Positions 1 through 8,628 of a stretch of DNA of 64,000 bases are shown piece after piece. The DNA is taken from positions 1 to 64,000 of the forward strand of contig NZ_PGGC01000131.1 in the NCBI RefSeq assembly GCF_002795305.1, in the 5' to 3' direction. A program made the translations under genes and the position numbers. Positions within the stretch are counted from its first letter, which is position 1, and every line of letters starts with the position of its first letter. The DNA is from Aeromonas cavernicola. GTDB lineage: Bacteria; Pseudomonadota; Gammaproteobacteria; Enterobacterales; Aeromonadaceae. The notes under the pieces were generated by a model. That model was given only the letters and a program-made list of their open reading frames with translations, was not told the DNA's origin and searched no databases.

Positions 1-1
1 A

Positions 2-229
2 TTACATGGCGTTGATCAACGTGACAAGACGATCCTCAAGCGACAGTTGAAGCGGGAGCAGATGCTCTCGTTCTTTAGCAATCTTCCTCCTAGCCCGATC
101 GGCATGGGGGCATGCGGTAGTATCGATTACTGGGCCAATAAAGTGCCAGGGCTGAGGCATACAGTCAAGCTGATGGCGCCTCAGTTTTTCGGGGGGATTA
201 CCGATCTCTGCTTCCTCAGTTAGTTCCAT
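2..229 (-). CDS. Small hypothetical ORF at window edge
   Basis: A 75-codon open frame that ends in TAA at the extreme left edge. I do not recognise the product. The C-terminal half is rich in Arg, Lys, Glu and Leu and could form helices. No Shine-Dalgarno sequence precedes the ATG, and no membrane segment or signal peptide is visible. Sequence further upstream (230-353) is interrupted by stops in this frame. It may be a gene remnant or a chance ORF. Confidence 0.2.
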   Translation of the reverse strand: MELTEEAEIGNPPEKLRRHQLDCMPQPWHFIGPVIDTTACPHADRARRKIAKEREHLLPLQLSLEDRLVTLINAM

Positions 230-353
230 TCACGCAACATAACAACACCCGTGAATATGATAGAAGAGGCCGATAGCTGATCTTGATACGCTCCTTCTTG
301 CGGAAAATAAAGTCATGTACGGCGAGTAAGTTGAGATGCAACCGCTCATACAG

Positions 354-1103
354 TCACAGCCACCCCAAGTGATTAAGCCATCCCTGAATGCGAGTCGGTG
401 TCTCAGCGAGATCTAGTAGTGCATAAGGGCGATAATTAAGTTTGTGGCTGCGTCTGATTTCGCTCTGGCGAGCCTCTGCTGCCAATGTTGGCCACCGCGA
501 GCCGTCTTCTTGATAGAGGTCTAACGTTGGCATAGTGGCTTGGGCCACTTGCTTGGCGAGCATTTGATTACTCTGTTGGTCAGGGAAAAAACCATCAAGT
601 AACACCAACGCGTCGGGGGCGGGTAACTGTTCACTGGCAATAATATTCGCCATCCAAGCGGCGCCTGTACCTTGCGCTAAGATCAGCTTAAATCCTCCCT
701 CTTGGAGTTTGGCATCAGCTGATTTAGCGATCCGCTCGGCAAATTGCTTGCGAAATGTTTCGCTGTCTTTCTGTTTTTTCTCTGCGGCAGGATCAAATTC
801 GCTCTGTGCCGGTAAGGGATGGAGTAACAAGGTATCGAAACCGAGCTTGCGTAGTGCACGAGTCAGCTGCCACAGCTGACCGCTACGCTGCCAATCAGGC
901 AATAAAATCGCTAGCCCCAGATAATTTTCACTATCGTGTTTGGCATATAACACCGTCTGCTTATCAATTTCGGTCGTATCAGGTAGCGCTTGCCAGTCAC
1001 TGGCTTGCCAATGTTGGTTCTCGAATAAATCACCATCAGTCGCACAGGATGCATTGCTGATAAAACAACTCAGTAACAGCAGTGATAACGGTAGTTTTGT
1101 CAT
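354..1103 (-). CDS. DUF3530 family exported alpha/beta-hydrolase-like protein
   Basis: A 249-residue protein with an N-terminal signal peptide: a leucine-rich core at about residues 5-16, with probable cleavage after the SCA near residue 20. The rest has the pattern of DUF3530 proteins, which are predicted alpha/beta hydrolases exported to the periplasm. At the expected nucleophile elbow the sequence reads AQGTGAAW, so the canonical GxSxG serine is not obvious and enzymatic activity is uncertain. ATG at 1103 is chosen because GGAGGG lies about 9 bases upstream; an in-frame GTG at 1112 would overlap that ribosome-binding site. It is divergent from the dehydrogenase gene at 1428. Substrate unknown. 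Confidence 0.8.
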   Translation of the reverse strand: MTKLPLSLLLLSCFISNASCATDGDLFENQHWQASDWQALPDTTEIDKQTVLYAKHDSENYLGLAILLPDWQRSGQLWQLTRALRKLGFDTLLLHPLPAQSEFDPAAEKKQKDSETFRKQFAERIAKSADAKLQEGGFKLILAQGTGAAWMANIIASEQLPAPDALVLLDGFFPDQQSNQMLAKQVAQATMPTLDLYQEDGSRWPTLAAEARQSEIRRSHKLNYRPYALLDLAETPTRIQGWLNHLGWL

Positions 1104-1427
1104 AATGCTCACCCTCCTGTTAACGAGTTAACGGCGGCAGTAGGAATTTCTAAAGCTGCGCAGTTCTTCTAATGCAGCACAAAGTATGAATGTGAAGCTC
1201 CCAGTGATACACAGAACTGTCGGCCTCACGGTGCTGCCATTCTTTTAAGCGCATGATCCGTGAGTCTACCATCCTGTCGGATAAGGTGCGTGAGTTCTGT
1301 GGGCACCATAACCATCATCCCTACGATCCACTCCTGCAACTGGAGAGAAGAGCATTCAATATATATGCTGGTTTTATACGCACCTTCTTTGGCATCATAG
1401 CTGCAGCCAACACCATCAGGACTTGCC
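1104..1427. other. Intergenic region between divergent genes, no gene supported
   Basis: This 324-base stretch lies between two divergent genes and must hold both promoters. A minus-strand ORF (1226-1495) runs through it and into the dehydrogenase start, but it has no ribosome-binding site and no recognisable product. I see no convincing structured RNA. Confidence 0.5.
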
Positions 1428-2387
1428 ATGCAGCACCACATTGTGTTTCTCGAACGTGATACTCTTGATGCCAACATCACCTTACCTTGTCCCAATTTTC
1501 CTCATCGCTGGCAGTCCTATCCGAATACATCCCCTGAACAAGTAGTTGAACGGCTAAAGGATGCGAGTATTGCTATCGTCAATAAAGTGCGTATCGGGGC
1601 AAAAGAACTAGCACAATTGCCGCAGCTCCAGTTGATCGCATTAGCTGCCACAGGTAGTGACAATGTGGATTTGACGGCTTGTCGTGCTGCGAACGTTGGG
1701 GTATGCAATATCCGTAACTATTCTGGCCCCTCTGTGCCTGAACATGCCATGGCATTGATACTCGCACTCTCGCGTAATTTATTTGCTTGGCGTCAGTCAC
1801 TATTAGCAGGCCGCTGGCAACAAAGTGGCCAATTTTGTTTCTTTGATCACAGCATCGTGGATTTGCAAGGTAAGCAATTGGGTATTATCGGTAAAGGGAC
1901 ATTAGGCCAAGCTCTAGGTGAACGGGCAAAACACATGGGTATGACAGTACGCTATGCCCAGAGACAACTAGCAACGAGTCAAGAGCCCGATAGGTTACCA
2001 CTGGATGAGCTGCTGCAATGCTCGGATGTGATCAGCCTACACTGCCCACTCACACCTACCACGCGTAATCTGTTAGGTGAACGTGAGCTTAGGCTGATGA
2101 AGCCAGGCGCGTTGCTAATCAATGTTGGCCGTGGCGGATTAGTCGATGAAACGGCATTACTGAAAGTGCTGGCTGATGGTCACCTTGGGGGCGCGGGATT
2201 TGATGTGGCGAGTATTGAGCCACCACCGCTAGATCATCCACTCATGCAGGCGCTGCAATACCCCAATTTTATCCTGACCCCCCATGTGGCGTGGGCAAGT
2301 GAGGCATCGATACAACGTCTGGCAGATCAATTAATTGACAACATCAATGCCTTCGCAGCTGGCCATAATCAGCATAGATTAGCTTAA
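1428..2387 (+). CDS. hprA: D-2-hydroxyacid dehydrogenase (glycerate/hydroxypyruvate reductase-like)
   Basis: A 319-residue NAD(P)-dependent D-isomer-specific 2-hydroxyacid dehydrogenase. The Rossmann motif GKGTLG is at residues 155-160. The catalytic Arg-Glu-His set of this family is visible as R235 (NVGRGG), E264 (ASIEPP) and H286 (LTPHVAW). Length matches the 315-320 residues typical of HprA-like glycerate dehydrogenases, which interconvert hydroxypyruvate and D-glycerate. Exact substrate cannot be fixed from sequence; 2-ketoaldonate reductases look alike. A weak CAGGA lies upstream of the ATG. A glycerate kinase cluster occurs far away at 29.4-33 kb, so a metabolic link is possible but not an operon. 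Confidence 0.8.
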   Translation: MQHHIVFLERDTLDANITLPCPNFPHRWQSYPNTSPEQVVERLKDASIAIVNKVRIGAKELAQLPQLQLIALAATGSDNVDLTACRAANVGVCNIRNYSGPSVPEHAMALILALSRNLFAWRQSLLAGRWQQSGQFCFFDHSIVDLQGKQLGIIGKGTLGQALGERAKHMGMTVRYAQRQLATSQEPDRLPLDELLQCSDVISLHCPLTPTTRNLLGERELRLMKPGALLINVGRGGLVDETALLKVLADGHLGGAGFDVASIEPPPLDHPLMQALQYPNFILTPHVAWASEASIQRLADQLIDNINAFAAGHNQHRLA

Positions 2388-2416
2388 TCAACGACGGTTT
2401 AAGTCATATGGCAGGT

Positions 2417-2791
2417 TTAAGAGTGTTCCGTATGTTCCAGTAACAACTGATTTAACTCACGATGCAGTAGCTCTTCATCACCAATATTTAGCTCTATCAT
2501 TCGCTTTAGGTGTGTAGCACTGTCTATGTCTATGTGATGACAATGGAAGCCTAGTTTTTGGCTGACTTCGTGTGTCAATTCAACCTGCATACTAATTTTA
2601 ATATCACTATCACCAAGACAAAAACTAAGTAAAAAATCTTTGTTATCACTGAGTTGCCAATCATTTGGCTTATTTAACAGTGCCCCTTGTAAAGATATGT
2701 CAATCAATTGGGTATGCCATACCTTGGTATCCTGCTTCAGCTCTGCTTCTACCAGATAGAGAACTCGAGCAAAACGGCGACGCTCAGACAT
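2417..2791 (-). CDS. PilZ domain protein (c-di-GMP receptor)
   Basis: A 124-residue single-domain PilZ protein. The two c-di-GMP-binding signatures are visible: RxxxR within ERRRFAR (R5 and R9) and DxSxxG as DISLQG (residues 31-36). Both are intact, so ligand binding is predicted. PilZ proteins act as cytoplasmic effectors controlling motility, adhesion or secretion. The gene has a good ribosome-binding site (GGAG, 7 bases before ATG). It lies next to rsd and probably forms its own unit. Its target is unknown; the MSHA pilus locus in this window also contains a predicted c-di-GMP-binding ATPase, MshE. Confidence 0.85.
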   Translation of the reverse strand: MSERRRFARVLYLVEAELKQDTKVWHTQLIDISLQGALLNKPNDWQLSDNKDFLLSFCLGDSDIKISMQVELTHEVSQKLGFHCHHIDIDSATHLKRMIELNIGDEELLHRELNQLLLEHTEHS

Positions 2792-2888
2792 AATTTTCTC
2801 CTGTTTATATTCATATTACACATTAAAATATTCGGCTGAAGTAGCTAATGCCTTGGCGATTTATTTGGCCACAATATCCATACATCGA

Positions 2889-3371
2889 CTAAACATGCTG
2901 CGTCAGTAAAGATTCAACTACTCGTAGCGCTTTAACCAAGCGATCTTCCTGTTTGAATCGATCTTCAAGCATGGGCCCTAACTCATTGAGATCTTCATCA
3001 AGTAATAACAGCTGAGCTTCGTCAGCATCGCTGTATTTATCATTAAACTCTAGGGCTTTTTCCGTACTAGTTCGGATATGAGGATAAATCCGTTTCGCTA
3101 ATTCCAGAGTATCACCGCTCGCTTGTTCAAAAGCAGTAACAACATGATTGTAAATCTCGAAGTGGCCAGCACTAACGTAATCAACCAACTTATTACAAAA
3201 GTGCTGCAGCGCTTGCTGGTCAGGAAGACAACGTTGCTTACTACGTGCTGGACTCATTCCAGCAAGCTTCATGTATTCCACTAGTAAATCTTGTCTAGCA
3301 TCTAACCAATCATCGATGGCCCTGTGCTTTCCTGCCAACGCTTGTGTGGTCTGTTCCAATCTTGTCAGCAT
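2889..3371 (-). CDS. rsd: Regulator of sigma D (Rsd), anti-sigma-70 factor
   Basis: A 160-residue, mostly helical protein that matches Rsd, the stationary-phase protein that binds region 4 of the housekeeping sigma factor and shifts RNA polymerase toward alternative sigma factors. Rsd-like features include the LVDYVSAGHFEIY segment and the C-terminal acidic-basic helix LEDRFKQEDRLV. The start at 3371 (MLTRLEQ) is preferred over an upstream in-frame ATG because GGAGGG precedes it at good spacing and it aligns with known Rsd starts. Monocistronic to judge from flanking spacing. Confidence 0.9.
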   Translation of the reverse strand: MLTRLEQTTQALAGKHRAIDDWLDARQDLLVEYMKLAGMSPARSKQRCLPDQQALQHFCNKLVDYVSAGHFEIYNHVVTAFEQASGDTLELAKRIYPHIRTSTEKALEFNDKYSDADEAQLLLLDEDLNELGPMLEDRFKQEDRLVKALRVVESLLTQHV

Positions 3372-3695
3372 AATCCCTCCATAGGACTGGGCTATCGAGC
3401 ATGACCTTCCGATCCGTTTGGGCAATGACACCCTATAACTAGGGAAAATCTAGTCAATCGTCAATAGGGGTGGTGGGATATTGTACAGTTAGCACTATAT
3501 CGTCCCCCGCCAGTGCTAGTCCAAAACAGTGTTATGCAGTACACAGCCATGGGTTTATATGGTTGATATGTGACTATTTCCGCATATTTTGATGAAAAGC
3601 ACAGTGTTAGACGACACCAGTTCAATAAAGCCTTTGCCTGCCTGTTTATTTTTGAATAGAGTTGCTCGGCGCCAACTGCCCCGAGAGGAAACATT
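3372..3695. other. Divergent intergenic region rsd / hupA
   Basis: A 324-base AT-richer stretch between the divergent rsd and hupA genes, holding both promoters. HupA has a clear GAGGAAA ribosome-binding site at its end. No other gene is supported. Confidence 0.5.
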
Positions 3696-3968
3696 ATGAA
3701 TAAAGCTCAACTTGTCGATGCGATTGCAGCTAAAGCGGATCTGAGCAAGGCTCAGGCTAAAGTTGCTCTGGAAGAGATTATCAATGGTATTACTCAGAGC
3801 TTAAAAGAAGGTGATGCTGTTCAACTAGTTGGTTTTGGTACCTTCAAAGTGAACCACCGCGCTGGCCGAACTGGCCGCAATCCTCAGACAGGTAAAGAGA
3901 TCCAGATTGCTGCTGCTAATGTGCCTTCTTTTGTGGCAGGCAAAGCACTTAAAGACGCTGTCAAGTAA
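3696..3968 (+). CDS. hupA: DNA-binding protein HU-alpha
   Basis: A 90-residue histone-like HU subunit, full length. The N-terminal helices ([11 protein letters not shown]) drive dimerisation. The DNA-binding arm spans about residues 53-75 and includes the conserved GRNPQTG with Pro63, which intercalates in the minor groove. HU bends and compacts DNA in the nucleoid and assists replication, recombination and gene regulation. GAGGAAAC lies before the ATG, and a strong terminator follows, so the gene is likely monocistronic. HupA is preferred over HupB or IHF from its N-terminal sequence and the adjacent rsd. Confidence 0.95.
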   Translation: MNKAQLVDAIAAKADLSKAQAKVALEEIINGITQSLKEGDAVQLVGFGTFKVNHRAGRTGRNPQTGKEIQIAAANVPSFVAGKALKDAVK

Positions 3969-3990
3969 TCTCTCTTCGCTATTTAACACA

Positions 3991-4020
3991 ATGCCAGTCA
4001 ATAGACTGGCATTGTCTTTT
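3991..4020 (+). terminator. Rho-independent terminator of hupA
   Basis: A perfect 9-bp stem (ATGCCAGTC / GACTGGCAT) with loop AATA, followed by TGTCTTTT. It begins 22 bases after the hupA stop codon. Confidence 0.9.
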
Positions 4021-4127
4021 CTAACCGTTCGGGCCCAACGCTGGACGCCCATTTCCTTTTATTAGCCAACATCGAATCAATACTCACGTCATTGTGCATT
4101 CCCTATACCCGTTAACTGCTTTAGGTG

Positions 4128-4979
4128 CTACTCGTTAGGCATTTTTGATATCAACACAAAACCATCCTCACTGATGGACAGCTGAACGTGGAGTTGTCTC
4201 AGTGCTTGTAAATCAGTGGCGTGAGTGCCGCCACAGGGAATGGTCACCTCCAGGCCTTCCAGCGTGCAGTGCCAGTAACGGGAATCGATGATCGCCTCGC
4301 CAGCGCGGCTGCGGCTGATCTCGCCCCCGGCTGTGATCCAGTCGGCCAGCTGCTGGTTGACCTTCTCTTCAATCAGCGCCAGATCCGCCAGCAGGGCTTC
4401 GCTGTTGACCCCCTTCTTGCGCAAACTCTTGCCGATGCGGTACTGCTCCCGCGAACCGTAAGGCTCGACCCGTGAACTTTGAATGGCAAGGCGGTCGAAG
4501 TCGGGCTGGCCCAGCGCATCGCGCTCGCTCACCTCCTTGCGCCAGTAGGGGATGAGTACCCGGTTGAGGGCGAGCGCCGCCAGATGGCAGCCGCTATGGC
4601 CAAGACTCAGGTGATAGCGAGCAGCGCTATCCACTTGCAATTCGACCTGGCTGCCGACGGCCAGCGCGTGGTCACCAGTCAGCGGATGCACCACCACGAA
4701 ACGCCACCCCTCTGCACCCCGTTTGACCGGAATGGCAGTATCGACGAACAGCTCGCCATCCGGGCTAATGGCCCCCATCCGGCAAGGGCCAATGGTTGCT
4801 TCGCCACCTTCCCAGCGAACATGACCCACATCCCCCGGCTGATCGGGCCAGAGGTGGCTTTGGGGATGAAAGGGGGTGAGGTCGGTGACCAGCAGTGTGG
4901 TGTCACCGCGCTGGCAGCAGACCACGCTGGCCTGCTCCTGATGATGGCCCAGCACGAAGCTGACTCGGGTATGTTTCAT
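4128..4979 (-). CDS. Alanyl-tRNA editing protein (AlaX-like)
   Basis: A 283-residue free-standing editing protein related to the editing and C-terminal parts of AlaRS. It hydrolyses mischarged tRNA(Ala), mainly seryl-tRNA(Ala). The zinc-binding motifs are both present: HSGCH (H128, H132) and CGGTH (C249, H253). The start at 4979 (MKHTRVSF) has GGGAG about 8 bases upstream; a longer frame begins 69 bases earlier but its extension is not typical. The gene lies directly downstream of the mntH terminator, so it has its own promoter. Length fits the AlaX subgroup carrying an N-terminal beta-barrel domain. Confidence 0.88.
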   Translation of the reverse strand: MKHTRVSFVLGHHQEQASVVCCQRGDTTLLVTDLTPFHPQSHLWPDQPGDVGHVRWEGGEATIGPCRMGAISPDGELFVDTAIPVKRGAEGWRFVVVHPLTGDHALAVGSQVELQVDSAARYHLSLGHSGCHLAALALNRVLIPYWRKEVSERDALGQPDFDRLAIQSSRVEPYGSREQYRIGKSLRKKGVNSEALLADLALIEEKVNQQLADWITAGGEISRSRAGEAIIDSRYWHCTLEGLEVTIPCGGTHATDLQALRQLHVQLSISEDGFVLISKMPNE

Positions 4980-5040
4980 GGCAAGGCTCCCGCAACGATA
5001 AATGAGAAGAGAAAGCGGCAGCATACGCCAAAGTACGAAA

Positions 5041-5068
5041 GGGCTCATTAACCAGTGTTAATGAGCCC
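5041..5068 (-). terminator. Terminator of mntH
   Basis: A perfect 11-bp stem (GGGCTCATTAA / TTAATGAGCCC) with a 6-base loop. Read on the minus strand it lies 22 bases past the mntH stop and is followed by TTTCGTACTTT. Confidence 0.75.
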
Positions 5069-5090
5069 CTCTTCTCGGTTTTACGGTTCG

Positions 5091-6314
5091 CTAGATCATG
5101 GCGACCAGCAGATAGACGTTGAGCCCGATTACCAGCGCAACGATAAGGCGGCCGATGGCTTGTGTGACCGGATGGTTGCGATGTTGCCCCATCAGTGCCC
5201 GATCGCCGGTCAGCATCAACAGCGGGATCAGGGCCAGCGCGATGCCAAAGCTCAGGATCACCTGACTCAGCACCAGAATTTCGGTGGTGTTGAGCCCCAT
5301 GGCGATCACCACGAAGGCGGGAGCCATGGTGATGGCGCGACGCAGCCAGAGCGGGATGGTAAAGCGGACAAAGCCCTGCATCACCACTTGCCCGGCCAGG
5401 GTACCCACCACGGTAGAGCTGATACCGGAGGCGACCAGCGAGAGGCCAAACAGGGTGGCAGCCGCCTGACCCAGCAGCGGGGTGAGGGTCTGGTAGGCGG
5501 ATTCCAGCTCCACTACCTGCTGGTGGCCCGAGCTGTGGAACGCAGCCGCAGCCATCGCCATCATCGCCAGATTGACGAAGCCTGCGATGGTCATGGCAAT
5601 CGCCACATCCACCCGAGTGGTGTGCAGCCGCTGGCTGACCGAGCCCTGATCCTGCGTGTGCTGGGTCAGTGCCGAGTGCAGGTAGATGACATGGGGCATC
5701 ACGGTGGCACCGAGCACACCGGCGGCCAGATAGACGGCATCGCTGTTGGGCAGACTGGGGAAGAGGGCCCCTTCCAGCAGGCTGGGCAGATGGGGGCGGG
5801 AGACCATCAGCTCGACGATGTAGGCCGCCGCGACAAACAGCAACAGGCCACCGACCACCAACTCCAGCGGCTTCTGGCCACGGGATTGCAGCATCAGGAT
5901 CCCCCAGGTCACCACGGCGGTGATACAGGCTCCTTCAAGCAAGGTCACGCCAAGCAGCAGCTTGAAGCCGACTGCGGCGCCAATAAATTCGGCGAGATCG
6001 GTGGCCATGGCAATGATCTCTGCCTGCACCCAGTAGGCCCAAACTGCGGGTTTAGGCAGTCGGTCGCGGATGTGCTCCGCAAGATTTTTGCCAGTGACGA
6101 TGCCGAGCTTGGCCGAGAGGGTTTGCACCACCATGGCCATCAGGTTGGCCCATACCACCACCCAGAGCAGCTGGTAGCCAAAGGTAGAGCCCGCCTGAAT
6201 ATTGGTGGCGAAGTTGCCCGGGTCGATATAGCCGATAGCGGCGATAAAGGCAGGTCCGAGCAGAGTCAGTTTGAATTTGCGGGCTGGGATCGTAGTCGTC
6301 TGTGCGGGTGGCAT
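5091..6314 (-). CDS. mntH: Nramp-family divalent metal transporter MntH
   Basis: A proton-coupled Mn(II)/Fe(II) importer of the inner membrane, about 407 residues with 11 predicted membrane segments. The Nramp metal-site motifs are intact: DPGN (residues 31-34, first helix) and MATDLAEF (about 103-110, sixth helix). Two in-frame ATG codons exist, at 6329 and 6314. The second is chosen because the first overlaps GGAGAG, which would serve as its ribosome-binding site. A perfect Fur-type inverted repeat lies 44 bases upstream, so iron-responsive repression is likely. A strong terminator follows. Confidence 0.95.
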   Translation of the reverse strand: MPPAQTTTIPARKFKLTLLGPAFIAAIGYIDPGNFATNIQAGSTFGYQLLWVVVWANLMAMVVQTLSAKLGIVTGKNLAEHIRDRLPKPAVWAYWVQAEIIAMATDLAEFIGAAVGFKLLLGVTLLEGACITAVVTWGILMLQSRGQKPLELVVGGLLLFVAAAYIVELMVSRPHLPSLLEGALFPSLPNSDAVYLAAGVLGATVMPHVIYLHSALTQHTQDQGSVSQRLHTTRVDVAIAMTIAGFVNLAMMAMAAAAFHSSGHQQVVELESAYQTLTPLLGQAAATLFGLSLVASGISSTVVGTLAGQVVMQGFVRFTIPLWLRRAITMAPAFVVIAMGLNTTEILVLSQVILSFGIALALIPLLMLTGDRALMGQHRNHPVTQAIGRLIVALVIGLNVYLLVAMI

Positions 6315-6357
6315 GGCATCTCTCTCCATGAGGATATGAAGGGAGGATAGATATAAA

Positions 6358-6372
6358 TGATAATTATTATCA
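6358..6372 (-). promoter_or_regulatory. Fur box upstream of mntH
   Basis: The sequence TGATAATTATTATCA is a perfect 7-1-7 inverted repeat and matches the core of the Fur consensus. It sits in an AT-rich stretch just upstream of mntH where a promoter would lie. Binding is inferred from sequence only; a Mn-responsive MntR or Mur regulator could use the same site. Confidence 0.8.
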
Positions 6373-6494
6373 ATTGTTGTTTTTGATGATTTTCATCGGG
6401 AAAAACATTTAGGGCCGTCAGTTGCAGTGGGGGATGTGATTTCGTACAATACGCCGCCCTAGAAAAGCAGCGACTAAACACCATTATGTTCCTT

Positions 6495-6527
6495 GCCTCC
6501 GAGGTCTGGCTGCACCTGGGCGGAGGC
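6495..6527 (+). promoter_or_regulatory. Structured leader of rpsF operon (candidate S6:S18 autoregulatory site)
   Basis: The leader 25 bases upstream of rpsF folds into a 7-bp stem (GCCTCCG at 6495-6501 with CGGAGGC at 6521-6527). It is continued by an AGGT/ACCT stem (6502-6505 / 6514-6517) with a GGG bulge on the 3' side. In many bacteria the S6:S18 complex binds a hairpin in this leader and represses the operon. The structure is seen directly; the binding role is inferred from position. Confidence 0.55.
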
Positions 6528-6551
6528 TGAATTAATCCGTAAGGAGCTAAA

Positions 6552-6938
6552 ATGCGTCATTACGAAATCGTCTTCATGGTTCATCCGGACCAGAGCGAGC
6601 AAGTACCCGGCATGATCGAGCGTTACACCGGCGCTATCACCACCTCTGGTGGCACTATTCATCGCCTAGAAGATTGGGGCCGTCGTCAGCTGGCTTACCC
6701 AATCGACAAGCTGCACAAAGCCCACTACGTTCTGCTGAACGTAGAAGCAGAGCAAGCCGTTATCGATGAGCTGGAAACCAACTTCCGCTTCAACGATGCC
6801 GTTATCCGCAACATGATCATGCGCACCAAGCACGCTGTGACTGAAGTTTCTCCGATGGCCAAGGCCAAAGAAGAGCGCTTCACCCGTCGTGACGACGAGC
6901 GCCGCGAAGACGCTCTTGAAGCTGCTTCCGAAGAGTAA
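6552..6938 (+). CDS. rpsF: 30S ribosomal protein S6
   Basis: A 128-residue S6 with the typical N-terminus [14 protein letters not shown] and an acidic/basic C-terminal tail ending in multiple Glu residues. In enteric bacteria that tail is extended by RimK-catalysed glutamylation. S6 binds S18 on the 30S platform. AAGGAGCTAAA precedes the ATG. It is the first gene of rpsF-rpsR-rplI. Only 31 bases separate it from rpsR, so priB, which lies at this position in Escherichia coli, is absent. Confidence 0.97.
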   Translation: MRHYEIVFMVHPDQSEQVPGMIERYTGAITTSGGTIHRLEDWGRRQLAYPIDKLHKAHYVLLNVEAEQAVIDELETNFRFNDAVIRNMIMRTKHAVTEVSPMAKAKEERFTRRDDERREDALEAASEE

Positions 6939-6957
6939 TTCTTAGATCACTGACTAG

Positions 6958-7200
<243 letters not shown>

Positions 7201-7252
7201 GAATCGGTCCGGCGCTTAAGCCTAACTCAACGAAATTTATAGAGGAAAGGTA

Positions 7253-7699
7253 ATGCAAGTTATCCTGCTCGACAAAATCGCCAAACTGGGCGGTCTGGGT
7301 GATCAAGTCGCTGTTAAAGCTGGCTACGCCCGTAACTATCTGATCCCGCAAGGCAAAGCTGTTATGGCCACCAAGGCCAACATCGAAGCTTTCGGTGCTC
7401 GTCGCGCTGAGCTGGAAGCCAAACTGGCTGCCAACAAAGCGGCTGCTGAAGAGCGTGCTGCCAAGCTGGCCGAACTGGCTACCGTGGTTATCGCTTCCAA
7501 GTCTGGCGACGAAGGCAAACTGTTCGGTTCCATCGGTACCCGTGACGTGGCTGAAGCCATCACTGCTGCTGGCGTAGCCGTTGCCAAGAGCGAAGTCCGC
7601 ATGGGCAACGTTCTGCGTAACACCGGTGACTACGAAGTTGCTGTTCAGCTGCACGCTGACGTTAAAGCAACCGTACAGATCCAGGTTGTTGCCCTGTAA
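7253..7699 (+). CDS. rplI: 50S ribosomal protein L9
   Basis: A 148-residue L9. The N-terminal RNA-binding domain ([19 protein letters not shown]) is followed by the long connecting helix (about residues 40-75, rich in Ala, Glu and Lys) and the C-terminal domain ending in VQIQVVAL. L9 binds 23S rRNA near the L1 stalk and limits frameshifting. It is the last gene of the operon, with AGAGGAAAGG before the ATG and a strong terminator after. Confidence 0.97.
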   Translation: MQVILLDKIAKLGGLGDQVAVKAGYARNYLIPQGKAVMATKANIEAFGARRAELEAKLAANKAAAEERAAKLAELATVVIASKSGDEGKLFGSIGTRDVAEAITAAGVAVAKSEVRMGNVLRNTGDYEVAVQLHADVKATVQIQVVAL

Positions 7700-7721
7700 T
7701 AGCGATTCGCTGTTGCAAGAA

Positions 7722-7749
7722 AACCCGCGCTTTTGCGCGGGTTTTTTAT
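7722..7749 (+). terminator. Terminator of the rpsF-rpsR-rplI operon
   Basis: A 9-bp GC-rich stem (AACCCGCGC / GCGCGGGTT) with a TTTT loop, followed by TTTTTATTTTT, 22 bases after the rplI stop. Confidence 0.93.
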
Positions 7750-7799
7750 TTTTGGGCCGAGGGGTAGAGTAAAGGTCTGTTCCACTGGAGGAGATCCTT

Positions 7800-8543
7800 A
7801 TGGCTGCCTGGGTCGAAGGCCGCGTCATCGAACGCATCGAATGGACACCCACCCTATTTTCTCTGCGCGTAGCGGCCGAGCTGGCCCCCTACAAAGCAGG
7901 CCAATTCACCAAGCTGGCCCTTGAGCAGGGCGATCGCCGCATTCAGCGCGCCTACTCCTTCGTCAATCCTCCCTCTACGCCATACCACGAGTTTTATCTG
8001 GTCGAGATCCCGAGCGGTGAGCTGACTCCCTCGCTCGGCTCGCTGCAAGTGGGAGACAGCCTGCTGGTGCAATCACAGGCGAGCGGTTTTCTAACACTGG
8101 ATGAGGTGCCTGCTGGGCGCGATCTCTGGCTGCTCTCAACCGGTACTGCCATCGGCCCATTCCTCTCCATGCTGGCCGATGGCGAAGCCTTCCATCGTTT
8201 CGACAATCTGGTGCTGGTGCACGGGGTGCGCAAAGGCGAAGAGCTCAGTTATCAGCCGCTTATCGCTAGCTTTGCTGCGCAATATGGCGAGCGCTTTCGC
8301 TATGTGCCCTTTGTCAGCCGCGAGCCCTGGCCCGATACGATGGCAGGACGGATCCCCGCAGCCATCGCAGCAGGCCTGTTGCAGCAGCGGGTGGGGCTCG
8401 CCTTTTCGCCCGAGCAGAGTCAGGTGCTGCTCTGCGGCAATCCGGAGATGGTGAAAGAGACTCAGCAGACCTTGCTGGCGCTAGGACTGACCAAGAATCT
8501 GCGGCGGGTACCGGGCAATATCAGTGCAGAAAATTACTGGTAA
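7800..8543 (+). CDS. fpr: Ferredoxin/flavodoxin-NADP+ reductase
   Basis: A 247-residue FAD-dependent reductase moving electrons between NADPH and ferredoxin or flavodoxin. The FAD-binding motif RAYSF (residues 50-54) and the NADP-binding GTAIGP (115-120) are present. The chain ends in the aromatic pair Tyr-Trp, characteristic of the bacterial Fpr subclass where the terminal aromatic stacks on FAD. GGAGGAG precedes the ATG. It is monocistronic between two terminators. In enteric bacteria fpr responds to superoxide via SoxS; no such site was checked here. Confidence 0.93.
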   Translation: MAAWVEGRVIERIEWTPTLFSLRVAAELAPYKAGQFTKLALEQGDRRIQRAYSFVNPPSTPYHEFYLVEIPSGELTPSLGSLQVGDSLLVQSQASGFLTLDEVPAGRDLWLLSTGTAIGPFLSMLADGEAFHRFDNLVLVHGVRKGEELSYQPLIASFAAQYGERFRYVPFVSREPWPDTMAGRIPAAIAAGLLQQRVGLAFSPEQSQVLLCGNPEMVKETQQTLLALGLTKNLRRVPGNISAENYW

Positions 8544-8558
8544 AACGAGCGGTAGAAC

Positions 8559-8600
8559 AATGCCGCCCGCATGGTAAGCGGGCGGCATTGTTTCGATCTT
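8559..8600. terminator. Terminator between convergent fpr and acyl-CoA synthetase genes
   Basis: A perfect 12-bp stem (AATGCCGCCCGC / GCGGGCGGCATT) with loop ATGGTAA, followed by GTTTCGATCTT on the plus strand. It sits between convergent genes and may serve both, although the minus-strand T-run is poorer. Confidence 0.8.
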
Positions 8601-8628
8601 AGAGCTGGTTTTACCTCAGGTGTGTCCC

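Noticed and set aside
1226-1495. A minus-strand ORF between DUF3530 and the dehydrogenase
   Set aside because: Overlaps the dehydrogenase start, lacks a ribosome-binding site and resembles no family I know.
5055-6350. A 431-codon plus-strand open frame opposite mntH
   Set aside because: It is the antisense shadow of a clear Nramp transporter, caused by GC-rich codon bias; the translation is His/Gly/Gln-rich low-complexity sequence with no family resemblance.
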